Origin: an uncultured Collinsella sp.
GTDB taxonomy: Bacteria; Actinomycetota; Coriobacteriia; Coriobacteriales; Coriobacteriaceae
DNA: 51,827 nucleotides
Direction of reading: 5' to 3'
Assembly: GCA_900758375.1 (NCBI GenBank)
Contig: CAAERJ010000037.1
Location: forward strand, 1-51,827
A program made the translations under genes and the position numbers. The notes under the pieces were generated by a model. It ran no database searches. It was given only the letters and a program-made list of their open reading frames with translations, and had not been told where the DNA came from. This document shows, piece after piece, positions 7,210-16,010 of the stretch. The stretch's first letter is position 1, and each line of letters begins with the position of its first letter.

Positions 7210-7509
7210 TTACGGTGTTTCATAGACACGCACCTCATCCTGCTCGATGCTTTTGCGGAAGGCCGGGCGCATGTGCCCTGGTGGGTTAGTGATGATATCA
7301 ACCTTTCGCCCAAGTTCCATTTCGAGCTCATGGGAGAGTTCGTAAAGCGTGCCAAACGTCACGTTGTCGCCGCAAACAAGACGCAGATCGATATCGCTAT
7401 CATGCGTCTGCTCGCCTCGGGCAAACGAGCCAAACAAATATGCCTCGCTGACGTCGTATTGAGCTAGCACGCGGGTGGCAGCAGTGGATATGTCGGTAAG
7501 TGAAATCAT
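7210..7509 (-). CDS. MNT-type minimal nucleotidyltransferase (MntA-like)
   Basis: This 99-aa protein has the signature GSFARGEQTHDSDIDL (residues about 27-42: G-S, then D-x-D), the minimal nucleotidyltransferase of HEPN-MNT toxin-antitoxin systems, where MNT AMPylates and silences the HEPN RNase. No HEPN gene follows: an ATG overlapping the stop opens only MKHRKKDEGFANIWIR before a stop. The antitoxin therefore appears to have lost its toxin, or the toxin gene has decayed. The preceding small gene overlaps it by about 110 bp in its present frame. Confidence 0.75.
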   Translation of the reverse strand: MISLTDISTAATRVLAQYDVSEAYLFGSFARGEQTHDSDIDLRLVCGDNVTFGTLYELSHELEMELGRKVDIITNPPGHMRPAFRKSIEQDEVRVYETP

Positions 7510-7816
7510 GTCTCAATTGGGTGTTCAACAGTAGAACGTCAGAGGGCCAGCGCCGAAACCGCCGGTCCGGCTTTTGGCGTTCGGCGAGCTCGAAGATAAA
7601 CGGGGCGTTTGATCTAACAAATTCTGTCAAGAAATTGAGGTCATCAGCAGTAAATCCTTCGACGTTGAACCATTTGACCGCAGGCAAGAAGCATTCCGCA
7701 TGGTCAAAGCCAAAGTCAACCGGGCGCTCGACGGCTACGCGAACGGTTCCATCTTCTCTTGTCTCTGAGTAGGCAACCTGGGTGCCATCATCAAGCTGAA
7801 CGTAGCTCCAAAACAT
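7400..7816 (-). CDS. Small protein with MFWSYVQLDDG start, possibly frameshifted C-terminus
   Basis: This 138-aa frame begins at an ATG with GAGGAGGT seven bases upstream. The first about 95 residues look like a real compact protein (WSYVQLDDGTQVAYSE, then VAVERPVDFGFDHAECF, then VEGFTADDLNFLTEFV). The last about 40 residues run in the wrong frame through the start of the MNT gene and are arginine-rich. Shifting the frame near 7577 gives a natural stop at 7539, before the MNT gene, so a small indel is likely. The start resembles the small protein upstream of Fic (3450). Function unknown. Confidence 0.55.
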   Translation of the reverse strand: MFWSYVQLDDGTQVAYSETREDGTVRVAVERPVDFGFDHAECFLPAVKWFNVEGFTADDLNFLTEFVRSNAPFIFELAERQKPDRRFRRWPSDVLLLNTQLRHDFTYRHIHCCHPRASSIRRQRGIFVWLVCPRRADA

Positions 7817-7984
7817 GACTACCTCCTCACTGTCTGCATTTGAGTATAAAGAACGGAGTGGGTTTAACACGAGGTGAATTGAATTAACCCAATAAGACGC
7901 GAACCCTGCCGGCTGGCTGCACATGCGATAGTCCTTGTTGCGGAAACGCATATGGCTGCACGTTAGACATTGCATGTATAAATA

Positions 7985-8011
7985 GCAACGCTCCCTTGCC
8001 GAAAGCGTTGC
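7985..8011 (-). terminator. Hairpin terminator after the LPXTG gene
   Basis: GCAACGCT (7985-7992) and AGCGTTGC (8004-8011) form an 8-bp stem, about 55 bp past the stop of the surface-protein gene on the minus strand. The following sequence CTATTTAT is only moderately T-rich. Confidence 0.5.
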
Positions 8012-8063
8012 CCTTAAAGCTCCTACAGAGCTCTTGTATCGCAGCCAGGTGCGTCGTGCCGCA

Positions 8064-9158
8064 TCAGCAGCGATATGCGGCGCTCAGAAGCACTGTCCCC
8101 AGCAGGAATAGCGTTAAGGAAGCAGCTATCCAGTAGCTGTCGCCGGTCTTGGGAAGCGCCGGTGTTGTTGCCGTAGTGGATTTGCGCTTGGTCGTCTTGC
8201 TGACTGTGGTCTTGGTGACCGTTGTCTTGGGCGACGTAGCCGCGGGTTTCACCGCAGGATCCGTTGCCGGCTCCGCACCGGGTTGACCCGTAGCCGGGTC
8301 GGCGCCACCAGTAGGATTGCCCGTGCCATCCCCCGGCACCTCGCCGCCGGGTGTAACGGGCTCCCCCGACGGCGAGGTGACGCCATCGGGCTCAATTACC
8401 ACATGCGTGGCCACAGCCCCGTCAGCATCCACCACGCTAGCAGCGCTAAAGGCTCCGCTTGCAGGCGTCACAAAGTGCGCGGCAACGAGCGATCCACGAT
8501 CGCAGGCAACGCCGGCGTCCGTACCGGTTGCATCCAGCCGGGACGCATCCACAGCAAGCGTCTTGCTCGCTGCGTCTGTCCCAAATCCCTCGTCGAGCAA
8601 GCGCACGCCATAAAAGCGCAAGCCCGCATCGGATCCCGCGCCCGCGGCAACAACGCGCCCTCCGCCGCGTACTGTCAAGCTGCCTGCGGCAATGCCGGCA
8701 ACAGCCTGGTCAAGAACGCCTGTCCCGTCGGCCCTGGCATCGACCGTGCAGCCGTCCACCACCAGCGCCTGGGACACATGGGTCCCGCATTGCGAACCCG
8801 TCGCCGTGAGCGAGCCGGAGCCGCAAAGCGTAAGATTTCCCCACACCTCCATGCCGCTCATGGAAATGTCCGCATCGGGCGCTTGCGTCTCGACCACGGA
8901 GCTTTGCCCCACAAGCGTCACCACTAGGTCGCCGTCGGCGCCGATGGCCTCGCCCGCATAGCCGTTAAGCTCAAGATGATCTTTATCTGTCCAAGTCCAT
9001 CCGGGACCCGACACGTCCGGTTCGCAGTACGTGTCGCCCGCAATGAACAGGCTCTCCGCGCCCGCGGCATAAGAAGGCCCGCCCAGCAAAACGCATAGGC
9101 AGGCCATGACAGTAAGCAGAATGTAGTGACGGCTGGTGTGGAACGCGGTAGCAAACAT
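8064..9158 (-). CDS. LPXTG cell-wall-anchored surface protein
   Basis: This 364-aa secreted protein has a signal peptide (residues about 1-32, hydrophobic core ILLTVMACLCVLLGG, cleavage near SYAAGA), a beta-rich middle with many short T/V/G strands (about 35-250), a proline/glycine linker, a Lys/Thr-rich wall-spanning stretch, and a C-terminal sorting signal LPKTGD followed by a hydrophobic helix (SYWIAASLTLFLLG) and a short tail. Sortase should cut between T and G and attach it to peptidoglycan. I prefer the ATG at 9158 (GGAGC upstream) to a GTG at 9197. The middle resembles carbohydrate-binding or parallel-beta repeats but no family is recognised. Confidence 0.85.
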   Translation of the reverse strand: MFATAFHTSRHYILLTVMACLCVLLGGPSYAAGAESLFIAGDTYCEPDVSGPGWTWTDKDHLELNGYAGEAIGADGDLVVTLVGQSSVVETQAPDADISMSGMEVWGNLTLCGSGSLTATGSQCGTHVSQALVVDGCTVDARADGTGVLDQAVAGIAAGSLTVRGGGRVVAAGAGSDAGLRFYGVRLLDEGFGTDAASKTLAVDASRLDATGTDAGVACDRGSLVAAHFVTPASGAFSAASVVDADGAVATHVVIEPDGVTSPSGEPVTPGGEVPGDGTGNPTGGADPATGQPGAEPATDPAVKPAATSPKTTVTKTTVSKTTKRKSTTATTPALPKTGDSYWIAASLTLFLLGTVLLSAAYRC

Positions 9159-9357
9159 AGCCGCTCCGATCTTCGCAAGAGCCAATGGAAGCTGCACCAG
9201 AAAATGCCCCGGTAGCAGTAGCTATTAGTGTAGCGAGATCAAGGCACGGACAAGCTAAAAGACTGTGATTGAATCCCAAAATTAGGTGTAAATCGTTTTG
9301 CCAGTCGGTGAAAGGAGATGGAGCCCGCGCGATTAAATGCGCGTGCTCCATCTCCCG

Positions 9358-10035
9358 TTATTTACCAGAATCAAATACGTCAGTTATAAGTTCGGGCAAG
9401 TCCGTCCACACTTGATAAGAGGAGACGTTGTCCGGATTGCTCTGTCTTATGCGACGCTTTTCAGCTGTATTGTGCTTAGCAGCGTTGACTAAAGCCTGGC
9501 CCTTGTTGCCGCTAATCATTTCTAGATTTACAGACTTGTACTTTGACGCGGACGACCTGTTGGGGTCTGTGGATTTTAGTAGGCCAAGATCGCGGGCCCG
9601 TTTCTCGCATTGAGGAGTCGATGCATAACTTTCAGAGCATGGCGAAACGTGGTCAATAAGCCATACTTCAAAACATGGATTGGAAATTGCAAGTTTGACT
9701 CCTTTGACCCTAGCTTCGCGCTCTGCAGCAGCTAGATTCCTGAACTCGTCCGAGTCAACAACAATCCATACAGAACTTAGTTCGTCTATTTCGCCTGCTT
9801 TAACGGCCTTTTTATCTGACTCGAGCTCACGGGACACCTTCTTCGCTACCTTTAGTGGATCTCCGTCGATATACCTATATCGCACACTTCCGCGAACATC
9901 CATTTCATTAATTAGGAAGTTGAAGTATTCGGTTTCGGTAACCCTGCCGTTGGACACAATCAGATGGCGCTTTCGTTTTGCTCTCGTTTGCTTTTTGCGT
10001 CCGAGAGCAAGCCCTCTCCTTTCTGCCTTAGCCAT
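9358..10035 (-). CDS. rloB: RloB-like TOPRIM nuclease
   Basis: This 225-aa protein has a TOPRIM layout: VSNGRVTETEYF with the metal-binding glutamate (about residues 27-38), VVDSDEF as the D-x-D motif (about 92-98), and NPCFEVWLIDH, which is the hallmark RloB/AbiLii block. The N-terminus is strongly basic. Its ATG overlaps the stop of the upstream ATPase gene by 8 bp. RloA/RloB are found within type I restriction loci and as abortive-infection pairs (AbiL-like); the ATPase is thought to sense and the TOPRIM subunit to cut or damage nucleic acid. Confidence 0.8.
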   Translation of the reverse strand: MAKAERRGLALGRKKQTRAKRKRHLIVSNGRVTETEYFNFLINEMDVRGSVRYRYIDGDPLKVAKKVSRELESDKKAVKAGEIDELSSVWIVVDSDEFRNLAAAEREARVKGVKLAISNPCFEVWLIDHVSPCSESYASTPQCEKRARDLGLLKSTDPNRSSASKYKSVNLEMISGNKGQALVNAAKHNTAEKRRIRQSNPDNVSSYQVWTDLPELITDVFDSGK

Positions 10036-11323
10036 TTATGTCAGCGCCTTCTTTCATGAGTTGGGCCATAAGTTGATGAAAGCTTGGGTTGGGCAGTGGC
10101 ACATAGACACCGTTCAAATAATTGCGGCCCAGATTCTCATTTGCGCGAGGAGAATACTCCATTGCGGCAATTAATTGAGAAGTTCCCTCTGAGTCCTTTT
10201 CAACAAACCAGACCTGATCGCGTTCAAGCACCTCTTCCATGGGGCTCGTTCGCGTCATCAAGGTAACATCATGAGTAGAAAAGATGAGCTGCGCACCATT
10301 TGGATTTGTTTCAGGATCAGAAAACAGTGAAACAAAGTCGCGTAGGAGCGTGGGATGAAGGCTCGAATCTAGTTCATCAATGAGCGCCAGAGTTCCGCTG
10401 CTTAACGAGTTTAGAGCCACGAAGAAAAACGCTAGAGCCGCTTTTGTTCCTTCGGATTCCTGGTTTGAGTTGAACCAAAGTCCATCCCCCACCCCTTTAT
10501 GATGGAAGAATAGGTCATAGGAAAACGACCATTTAAAATCTTCCTCAATTATATTCCGCGCTTCTTCTGGGATGTCTTTAAGATCAACGAACGGCTCTTT
10601 TAAACCGAAGACGCTTTCCGCTTGGCGAACATCGATATCGTCAATTCCGATATCGGCAAACTTAATAAGCTGGGATAATACTCGGGCTCGCGAATCGCCT
10701 TTGATAAATAATTTCTTTATTTCTGTTAGCTCGTTGGCGTATCGCGTCGCATCATAGTGCTTTATATCGTAAGCAAGCGACTTAAATGCCGGTTGGATAA
10801 CCGTGCTGCCAGCAGTTGCCGCGGCAGATAAAAAGAGAGAGTTTTTGCGTGTAATATCCCATAGCTGCTTTTTTGCGCCCGTAAAGGAGCTTCCAAATTT
10901 AATGGACTGCATTCCATTTACCGAAGTGCGATCGTAAAGAAGGGAGGGTTGCTTTGATCGATAGACGACGAGGTTTTCGTAAGTAACTTCGTTCTTATTT
11001 AACCCAAACGAGAACTCGTATTTTTCATTATCGGAAGTAAAGTCAATAGAAAACTCGGTATCGTCGTTGATAGAGTTTGAATCTAGCAAAAAAGGAATGA
11101 CTGGAATTCGTGTTTGCGCATCGCCTGCTGCGAAGCCGGTGCGGACGAAATACGAGACAAAATTCAAAGCGTCAATAAAATTGGATTTTCCCGAAGCGTT
11201 AGCGCCATACACTGCGGCGACACGTACGGGACCAAGTTCTTTTTTACCGGAAATTGGTTCAAATGAAAACTGCTGTGCATCTCGAAAACTGAGGTAATTC
11301 TTAAAAGAAAAATTGAGGATCAT
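10028..11323 (-). CDS. rloA: RloA-like AAA/ABC-type ATPase
   Basis: The protein has 431 aa. Walker A is GANASGKSN (about residues 40-48), the ABC-like signature region is NQESEGTKAAL, Walker B is LALIDELDSSLHP, and the switch histidine is in FSTHD. The family is the RecF/OLD-like ATPases grouped as RloA or AbiLi. I start it at the ATG at 11323 (MILNFSFKNYLSF), the usual N-terminus, rather than 20 residues upstream. It is coupled to rloB by an 8-bp overlap, giving a two-gene defence module. The flanks are AT-rich compared with the housekeeping part of the window. Confidence 0.8.
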   Translation of the reverse strand: MILNFSFKNYLSFRDAQQFSFEPISGKKELGPVRVAAVYGANASGKSNFIDALNFVSYFVRTGFAAGDAQTRIPVIPFLLDSNSINDDTEFSIDFTSDNEKYEFSFGLNKNEVTYENLVVYRSKQPSLLYDRTSVNGMQSIKFGSSFTGAKKQLWDITRKNSLFLSAAATAGSTVIQPAFKSLAYDIKHYDATRYANELTEIKKLFIKGDSRARVLSQLIKFADIGIDDIDVRQAESVFGLKEPFVDLKDIPEEARNIIEEDFKWSFSYDLFFHHKGVGDGLWFNSNQESEGTKAALAFFFVALNSLSSGTLALIDELDSSLHPTLLRDFVSLFSDPETNPNGAQLIFSTHDVTLMTRTSPMEEVLERDQVWFVEKDSEGTSQLIAAMEYSPRANENLGRNYLNGVYVPLPNPSFHQLMAQLMKEGADING

Positions 11324-11553
11324 CGTCAGAATCTTTCTAGCTACTGTTCGTTTATCACAGACATACTGTAATTTCAAGAACAATTATATGCTTTTAAAGG
11401 CAATATTTGTTAGTTTTGAACAAATATTTGCTCTAATTTGAGATTTTATTCAAGCGAGCCAATTTGCAATGCGGATAGGGTCATCGCTGTGCGTTGGCAC
11501 TGTTGCTAGCGAGGGGTGACGAATCTAAGTAGAGCGAGCGCTCGTTCCGCCCC

Positions 11554-11688
11554 CTAAACAAACTCCCCCGTCTCCAGATCAACAAAGTCTGCGAGCTTTA
11601 TCTCTCCGGCAAAGCCGCTCCCCTTGTGCTTACCCGCATAGGTTTGCGAGTCGTATTTGAACTAGATGTCATACAGCTTGCCGCTCAT
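11554..11688 (-). pseudogene. Small gene with internal stop codon
   Basis: The minus strand encodes MSGKLYDI, then an in-frame TAG, then FKYDSQTYAGKHKGSGFAG and IKLADFVDLETGEFV to a natural stop. The single TAG probably replaced CAG (glutamine). The rest reads as a compact 44-aa protein. Family unknown. A second coding-like remnant precedes it. Confidence 0.5.
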
Positions 11689-11694
11689 TGTTTA

Positions 11695-11806
11695 TCAGGT
11701 AAGTCCGTTATCAAGCATATAGAGCAACACCCATTTGTGGCCTTGCCTGTCGTTGCCGTTTAGGAACAAGCAGCAGACTGACTCCCTCGAGCCAATTAGT
11801 CACAGT
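11695..11806 (-). pseudogene. Coding-like remnant upstream of the 44-codon pseudogene
   Basis: The minus strand is open from about 11806 to a stop at 11695 and reads in outline FLNGNDRQGHKWVLLYML, ending DNGLT. There is no start codon, and a stop lies just upstream. It ends 6 bp before the next remnant's ATG, as if both were once an operon. No family is recognised. Confidence 0.35.
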
Positions 11807-11849
11807 AGAATCACCGTTAGACGCTTTTAACGGGGAAGGCGATCCATCC

Positions 11850-12440
11850 TTAGTAAAGCTCGTCGCCAGCGGCCTCAAGCGCCTTTATTGCCGCGCGCTT
11901 TAACTCATTGAGGCTCTTATAGCCGCTTGTAGACAGCGGAACTATACGCACGTTGAACTCATCGCCGTACTTGAAATCGGCGCACACGTGGCAATTACCT
12001 TTTCCAAGAAACTGTAGAGCTGCCCGGTCAATCGCCTTTGCGCTTTGGCCTACGTAGTACAGATCTTTGGTGGCATTATGAACGATGAATATGCCTGTAA
12101 CCTCGCCTTGTTGTACCAGAGCCTTTCGCCGAGACATGAACTCTTCGGCGCTTGCAGTGATCTGCGGATCGTCTTCTAGGAGAGATTGGCGTAGATTCAA
12201 CAGTTCCTTTTGCTGCCTCGACGCGGTCGAGACCAACAGTAGGCCATCGATAAACAAGAACAACCCAAGAACTATAAACGGGAAAGACGGTACGCGATTT
12301 ACACCAACGCTAAGCAGCCAAGCTACAAATGGACCCCCGAGTGTAATTAGGAGTCCAAGAACACAGACGACCTTTCCAACCGCAACAAGCCTTTTCGGAG
12401 GGGCTGAAGCGACGGCCTTGACCTGGTAATAATTTCTCAT
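11850..12440 (-). CDS. Membrane-anchored GIY-YIG domain protein
   Basis: This 196-aa protein has two membrane helices (about residues 20-45, VGKVVCVLGLLITLGG; and 52-72, FPFIVLGLFLFIDGLLLV), a short coiled segment, and then a C-terminal domain with GIY-YIG features: TGIFIVHNATKDLYYVGQS (first strand and the Y-V-G of YIG), an arginine in AIDRAALQF, and a glutamate in SLNELKRAA. The start has GGAG 6 nt upstream. GIY-YIG domains cut DNA, so a membrane-tethered version could act on incoming DNA; this is an inference. It could also be a degenerate, non-catalytic domain. Confidence 0.6.
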   Translation of the reverse strand: MRNYYQVKAVASAPPKRLVAVGKVVCVLGLLITLGGPFVAWLLSVGVNRVPSFPFIVLGLFLFIDGLLLVSTASRQQKELLNLRQSLLEDDPQITASAEEFMSRRKALVQQGEVTGIFIVHNATKDLYYVGQSAKAIDRAALQFLGKGNCHVCADFKYGDEFNVRIVPLSTSGYKSLNELKRAAIKALEAAGDELY

Positions 12441-12519
12441 AGTGGACTCCAGTGATATGGGCGAACAGCTTCAAATGAACCAATTGAGAAACTGCTTAAG
12501 TTGGACAAAATAATACCGC

Positions 12520-12655
12520 GTCTAGCGTGAGCTCGTAGGCCGCCAAGGGCACGCATTTGGCCTTCACGCATTCCATGATGCCCTGGATGGAGCTCGCGCG
12601 GAAGTTGTCGGAGTTGGACTTCTATTGGTGTACGCTGACCTGCACCTCGGGGCCT
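12520..12655 (-). pseudogene. ugd: Decayed fragment of UDP-glucose 6-dehydrogenase
   Basis: The minus strand encodes, after an in-frame TAG, KSNSDNFRASSIQGIMECVK and AKCVPLAAYELTL. This matches the NAD-binding C-terminal part of UDP-glucose dehydrogenase (typically SNSDNFRxSSIQGxMKRIKAKG ... YEPTL). The match then stops abruptly. It overlaps in homology with the second fragment at 16483-16680, so the two come from different copies or a duplication. Confidence 0.65.
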
Positions 12656-12866
12656 TTGATGGCAGTAACCTAATCAGCAGGATCTCTTTGGCCAGCAACG
12701 CGTACTCACCGAGTCTGACATCATAAGGGGAGGAGCATAGTTTGGCAGAGGCCTCAACGTCTATCCGCTTTACATCAAGGACCTCACTAGGCGCTATCGT
12801 TGACCGCCGACGAGGCCCAACCCGCGGTATTCTTATGCAGTCGGCATTACGCGAGAAAGGCGATCG

Positions 12867-14912
12867 TTGCGAGAATTCAACCACACTAGGATCGTTTCCT
12901 ATGACCGCAGCGACTGGGCCGTAGGATTTTTCATAGACCGTTGTCTTTATATCCTGAAGGAGGGACCTCACAATCAAATCGCGACGATTAACGACGCAAT
13001 AGAGGCACATCAACTCAAGCTCACATTTGAAACGGTCCCTGAATTGTTCGAGAAAGCTGAAGACATCGATGTTGCAAGGGTTGTTTCCGCGCTCTTCGCG
13101 AATGCTTGCAAGTATACGAGGGAGACGCTCAAGTCTACGGGAATCCTCGATATTTATGAGGAAGTCGAGATACAATACGCCGCTCAGTTTTGGGGGTTGG
13201 TGCACGCCTGCGGCGCAGAGACGCTGATCTCCGGCGAGGAAATTGACGAACTTCTCTCGCGACATGTCGAATGCTTAGCTTCTATCTTGGAGAACGACAA
13301 ACTCGTCAAATTATTCGATACAGAGCTAGGAAAATTACTTATCGACAATCCGTATTATTCCGCTGAGCTGATCATCCACGAGTACGCGACGGAATCAAGG
13401 AACCAGAACGCAATCTACCTCCCGAAATGCCTTTCCCAGGGCGACTTCGATTCGATAATGGCAGGCTACCTTGACGACCAGCGCGCCAACCCGAATTATA
13501 TGGAGGCCCTTTTCAATTGGCCTTCCGGCGCAACAAAATGCAGATTCTCTCCGTCGCCGAACGTCAAAGTGCGTGCAAAGCAGGCCCACGATAAGGCTAT
13601 GGATGAGCTATTTCGACAAGGCACCGGGCTTAAGTACGGAGCCGGGGTGCAGATCGACCCTGAACAGATTGCTTGCAAGGGTGTAAAGGTCGAAGGCCTA
13701 ACCTTGACCTACAGCTTTAGCGAAACCTGGCTCGACAAATACACCGATCACGCAAGCATCATGAACAATTGCAGATACCTACTGGACGTAGTAGACCGAA
13801 GCGGTCTCATGGCCTCGCCTGCTCACTCCCACGAGGAGAGCGGCCTGCTTGCAACGCTGGGGCCCCACGTGCTGGGGGAATACCGAATGAATACGATATC
13901 CAACACCCGGGAATCTCTCGCCAATGTCGAAGTTTTCGCATACGCGAATTTCCTCGAAAGCCGCGGTACAAGGCTCGAAGATGCACTCGAATGGACGTAC
14001 AACGTTTATTTTGCAGAGGAGTACTCAATCAGTGGTTTCAGTTTGGCGCTGCCGTCAAGCGGAGCTTCGTGGCTCGACAAATGCAAGTCGATAGGGCCAG
14101 AGATCGAGCGCGCCGTTAAGTCCTATTCAATATATTCGAGGATTGGAAAAATCGACGGCGACTATTTCCCCTATGAAAGCTTTAAAACTTTTGGAACCCT
14201 CAACGCGCTCTCTGAGAAAAAGTACGCAATTGACGGAGCCTGCTTTAACAGGTGGGGATTTTATCTGTTCTCCGACCAGTGCATGCTGACATACAGAAGA
14301 GGCCATAACGACCATGCTCGCTGCTTTTTCGATTTGATTTCGAATGCTATGGTCACCTTCGACGATTATGATGCTGTATACGCCGAGGTGCTCCAACAAT
14401 TAGTCGACCGACAACTGGTAAGTGTGTGCGAAAAGACAGGCGCTCTCTCCCCAACCCCTCGATCAATTTGCCTGAAGGTCGTTTGGGATAATGGCGCGAT
14501 TGCGCTTGGGGGATGCGGAGACGGTGATTTAGCGCTCATCGATGGGCTTGTCTCAGACGAAATACTGTCGTACTGCGGCAAGCTGTTCGCGCCCGACGAG
14601 GCAGCATATCTCGATTACATGTTCAACGACGCCTCTTTCCCCAACTCACAGGGTCTCAGGAACAGATACGACCACGCACATTCACCGATCACCGACCCTG
14701 ATGCGATGAACATTCGATCCGATTACTATCGCATGCTAACCTTACTCGTCGCGATTACACTCAAGATAAACGATGAGCTGTCGGCCGCAACGGGGCGCGG
14801 GTACCTCGAAAACTTCGTAGACTGGCCATATTACGACGAAAGCGTCCTCGAGCTCGCTAAAAAGCTGATCGAAAAGAGGCGTGATACAGGCTGTGATGCT
14901 GAGTCTGAATAG
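12867..14912 (+). CDS. Large unknown protein with HEPN-like C-terminal RX4H motif
   Basis: This 681-aa protein is on the opposite strand from its neighbours. No family is recognised with confidence. The C-terminal 110 residues are helical and contain LRNRYDHAHSP, an R-N-x-x-x-H (RX4H) motif as in HEPN RNases, followed by a hydrophobic helix RMLTLLVAITLKINDEL; the arrangement recalls DUF4209-like proteins. The start is uncertain: TTG at 12867 is the only candidate in frame after the last stop (12801) and has AAAGG 6 nt upstream. An open frame at 12742-12924 in another phase may mean that the original N-terminus has been frameshifted. It stands alone next to a ugd fragment, suggesting recent insertion. 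Confidence 0.5.
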   Translation: MREFNHTRIVSYDRSDWAVGFFIDRCLYILKEGPHNQIATINDAIEAHQLKLTFETVPELFEKAEDIDVARVVSALFANACKYTRETLKSTGILDIYEEVEIQYAAQFWGLVHACGAETLISGEEIDELLSRHVECLASILENDKLVKLFDTELGKLLIDNPYYSAELIIHEYATESRNQNAIYLPKCLSQGDFDSIMAGYLDDQRANPNYMEALFNWPSGATKCRFSPSPNVKVRAKQAHDKAMDELFRQGTGLKYGAGVQIDPEQIACKGVKVEGLTLTYSFSETWLDKYTDHASIMNNCRYLLDVVDRSGLMASPAHSHEESGLLATLGPHVLGEYRMNTISNTRESLANVEVFAYANFLESRGTRLEDALEWTYNVYFAEEYSISGFSLALPSSGASWLDKCKSIGPEIERAVKSYSIYSRIGKIDGDYFPYESFKTFGTLNALSEKKYAIDGACFNRWGFYLFSDQCMLTYRRGHNDHARCFFDLISNAMVTFDDYDAVYAEVLQQLVDRQLVSVCEKTGALSPTPRSICLKVVWDNGAIALGGCGDGDLALIDGLVSDEILSYCGKLFAPDEAAYLDYMFNDASFPNSQGLRNRYDHAHSPITDPDAMNIRSDYYRMLTLLVAITLKINDELSAATGRGYLENFVDWPYYDESVLELAKKLIEKRRDTGCDAESE

Positions 14913-15082
14913 CTCCAATTACGACAGATCCAAATCGGGTTGATTAAGAGCCATCTGCCCGGACTTCTCTCGAGTGACAACACTAAGAGCACTTCTGCCG
15001 GAATCGAAAAACCTATTGCATGGAATGTAAGCACCAAGATCAGCCAGCAGTAGTATCTCCTTTTATCCTGGTCAATTGAGGG

Positions 15083-15949
15083 CTAACCAATCGTCAGCGT
15101 AATGAAAAGCTCCTCATTACCTAACTTAAAAAGATCCTGAGATAGTTCTTGAGAAGTCTTCGTTCCAAAGCACCCTCTAGTCAAATAGGGGACTGAACAA
15201 CCGTGCACCCGTTGCAGATCATCAGTAAGCTCCGTTCTCCTAGTCAAATGAGCGATATCAGTCAAATCGCCAAGCTTAAGAATTAGAGGCTCATATGACC
15301 GTTCTTTCCTATTAACGGCGATACGCCATTCAGCTTGGTTTTCGTAACGAACATTCTTTACAAACACTCCTGCATTAAATTGTGGAATCCCATTTGGAAA
15401 TACCATACAGGCAGGTAATGGATTATGAGATTTTAAATCCATTGTTGATTTAACAACTTCTGAGGGATTCAACTGAACGCTATCTCTATATTCAACCGGA
15501 GCAGCTACAAAGTCATAACCCAATTGCAGAACGGCTGTCCTAAGCCTAGATATAAGTTCACAGGGATTGTCAATAACCACAATCCATGAACCAAGGTCAA
15601 GGCCCGGATCGGGCAATTCAATTAAGTCGACTCTCGTATCTACTTGCTTAATGTGGACGCACGAAAAGCAGCACACATTACAGTAGCCTGCGCCTCTCGG
15701 TATTGCATACGATTCTTTTGCAAGGACACCGAGTAAATCTTTAGGAAAGCCCCGCATGATATGGGGGTTAAAAGAAGCGCAGGCCCCCTCAAGAAAGTCC
15801 TGCTGCTCCACGTTTCCCTCATTCCAAAAATACCCTAGGGTATTCATGTATATATCGCCACGCAAAAACTGCTCAGCCCACTTTAGTTCTTTAAAACCAC
15901 GGATAAGGCGAATCATAGGGAGAACAGACCGGCAGGATAAACGGTGCAT
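15083..15949 (-). CDS. Unknown protein of possible DUF2971-like layout
   Basis: The protein has 288 aa. The opening MIRLIRGFKELKWAEQFLRG, then YMNTLGYFW, and the later ENQAEWRIAVNR followed by LGDLTDI resemble proteins of the DUF2971 type and unclassified phage-defence-associated proteins, in which an N-terminal reporter-like strand and a late E-W-R-I block are conserved. I cannot assign an activity. The ATG at 15949 has AGAGG close upstream; the family-like start would be the ATG at 15916. No terminator or partner is obvious. The 14913-15082 stretch between it and the previous gene holds nothing I can support. Confidence 0.45.
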   Translation of the reverse strand: MHRLSCRSVLPMIRLIRGFKELKWAEQFLRGDIYMNTLGYFWNEGNVEQQDFLEGACASFNPHIMRGFPKDLLGVLAKESYAIPRGAGYCNVCCFSCVHIKQVDTRVDLIELPDPGLDLGSWIVVIDNPCELISRLRTAVLQLGYDFVAAPVEYRDSVQLNPSEVVKSTMDLKSHNPLPACMVFPNGIPQFNAGVFVKNVRYENQAEWRIAVNRKERSYEPLILKLGDLTDIAHLTRRTELTDDLQRVHGCSVPYLTRGCFGTKTSQELSQDLFKLGNEELFITLTIG

Positions 15950-16010
15950 AGACCTCTTCTTTCACATCGAAGGTTAAGACGTCAAATATAAACAAAGGCA
16001 ACATCCGAGC

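Noticed and set aside
12564..13265. 233-codon minus-strand frame crossing the start of the 681-aa gene
   Set aside because: Its end lies in the ugd fragment in the wrong frame and its start is antisense to well-formed coding sequence.
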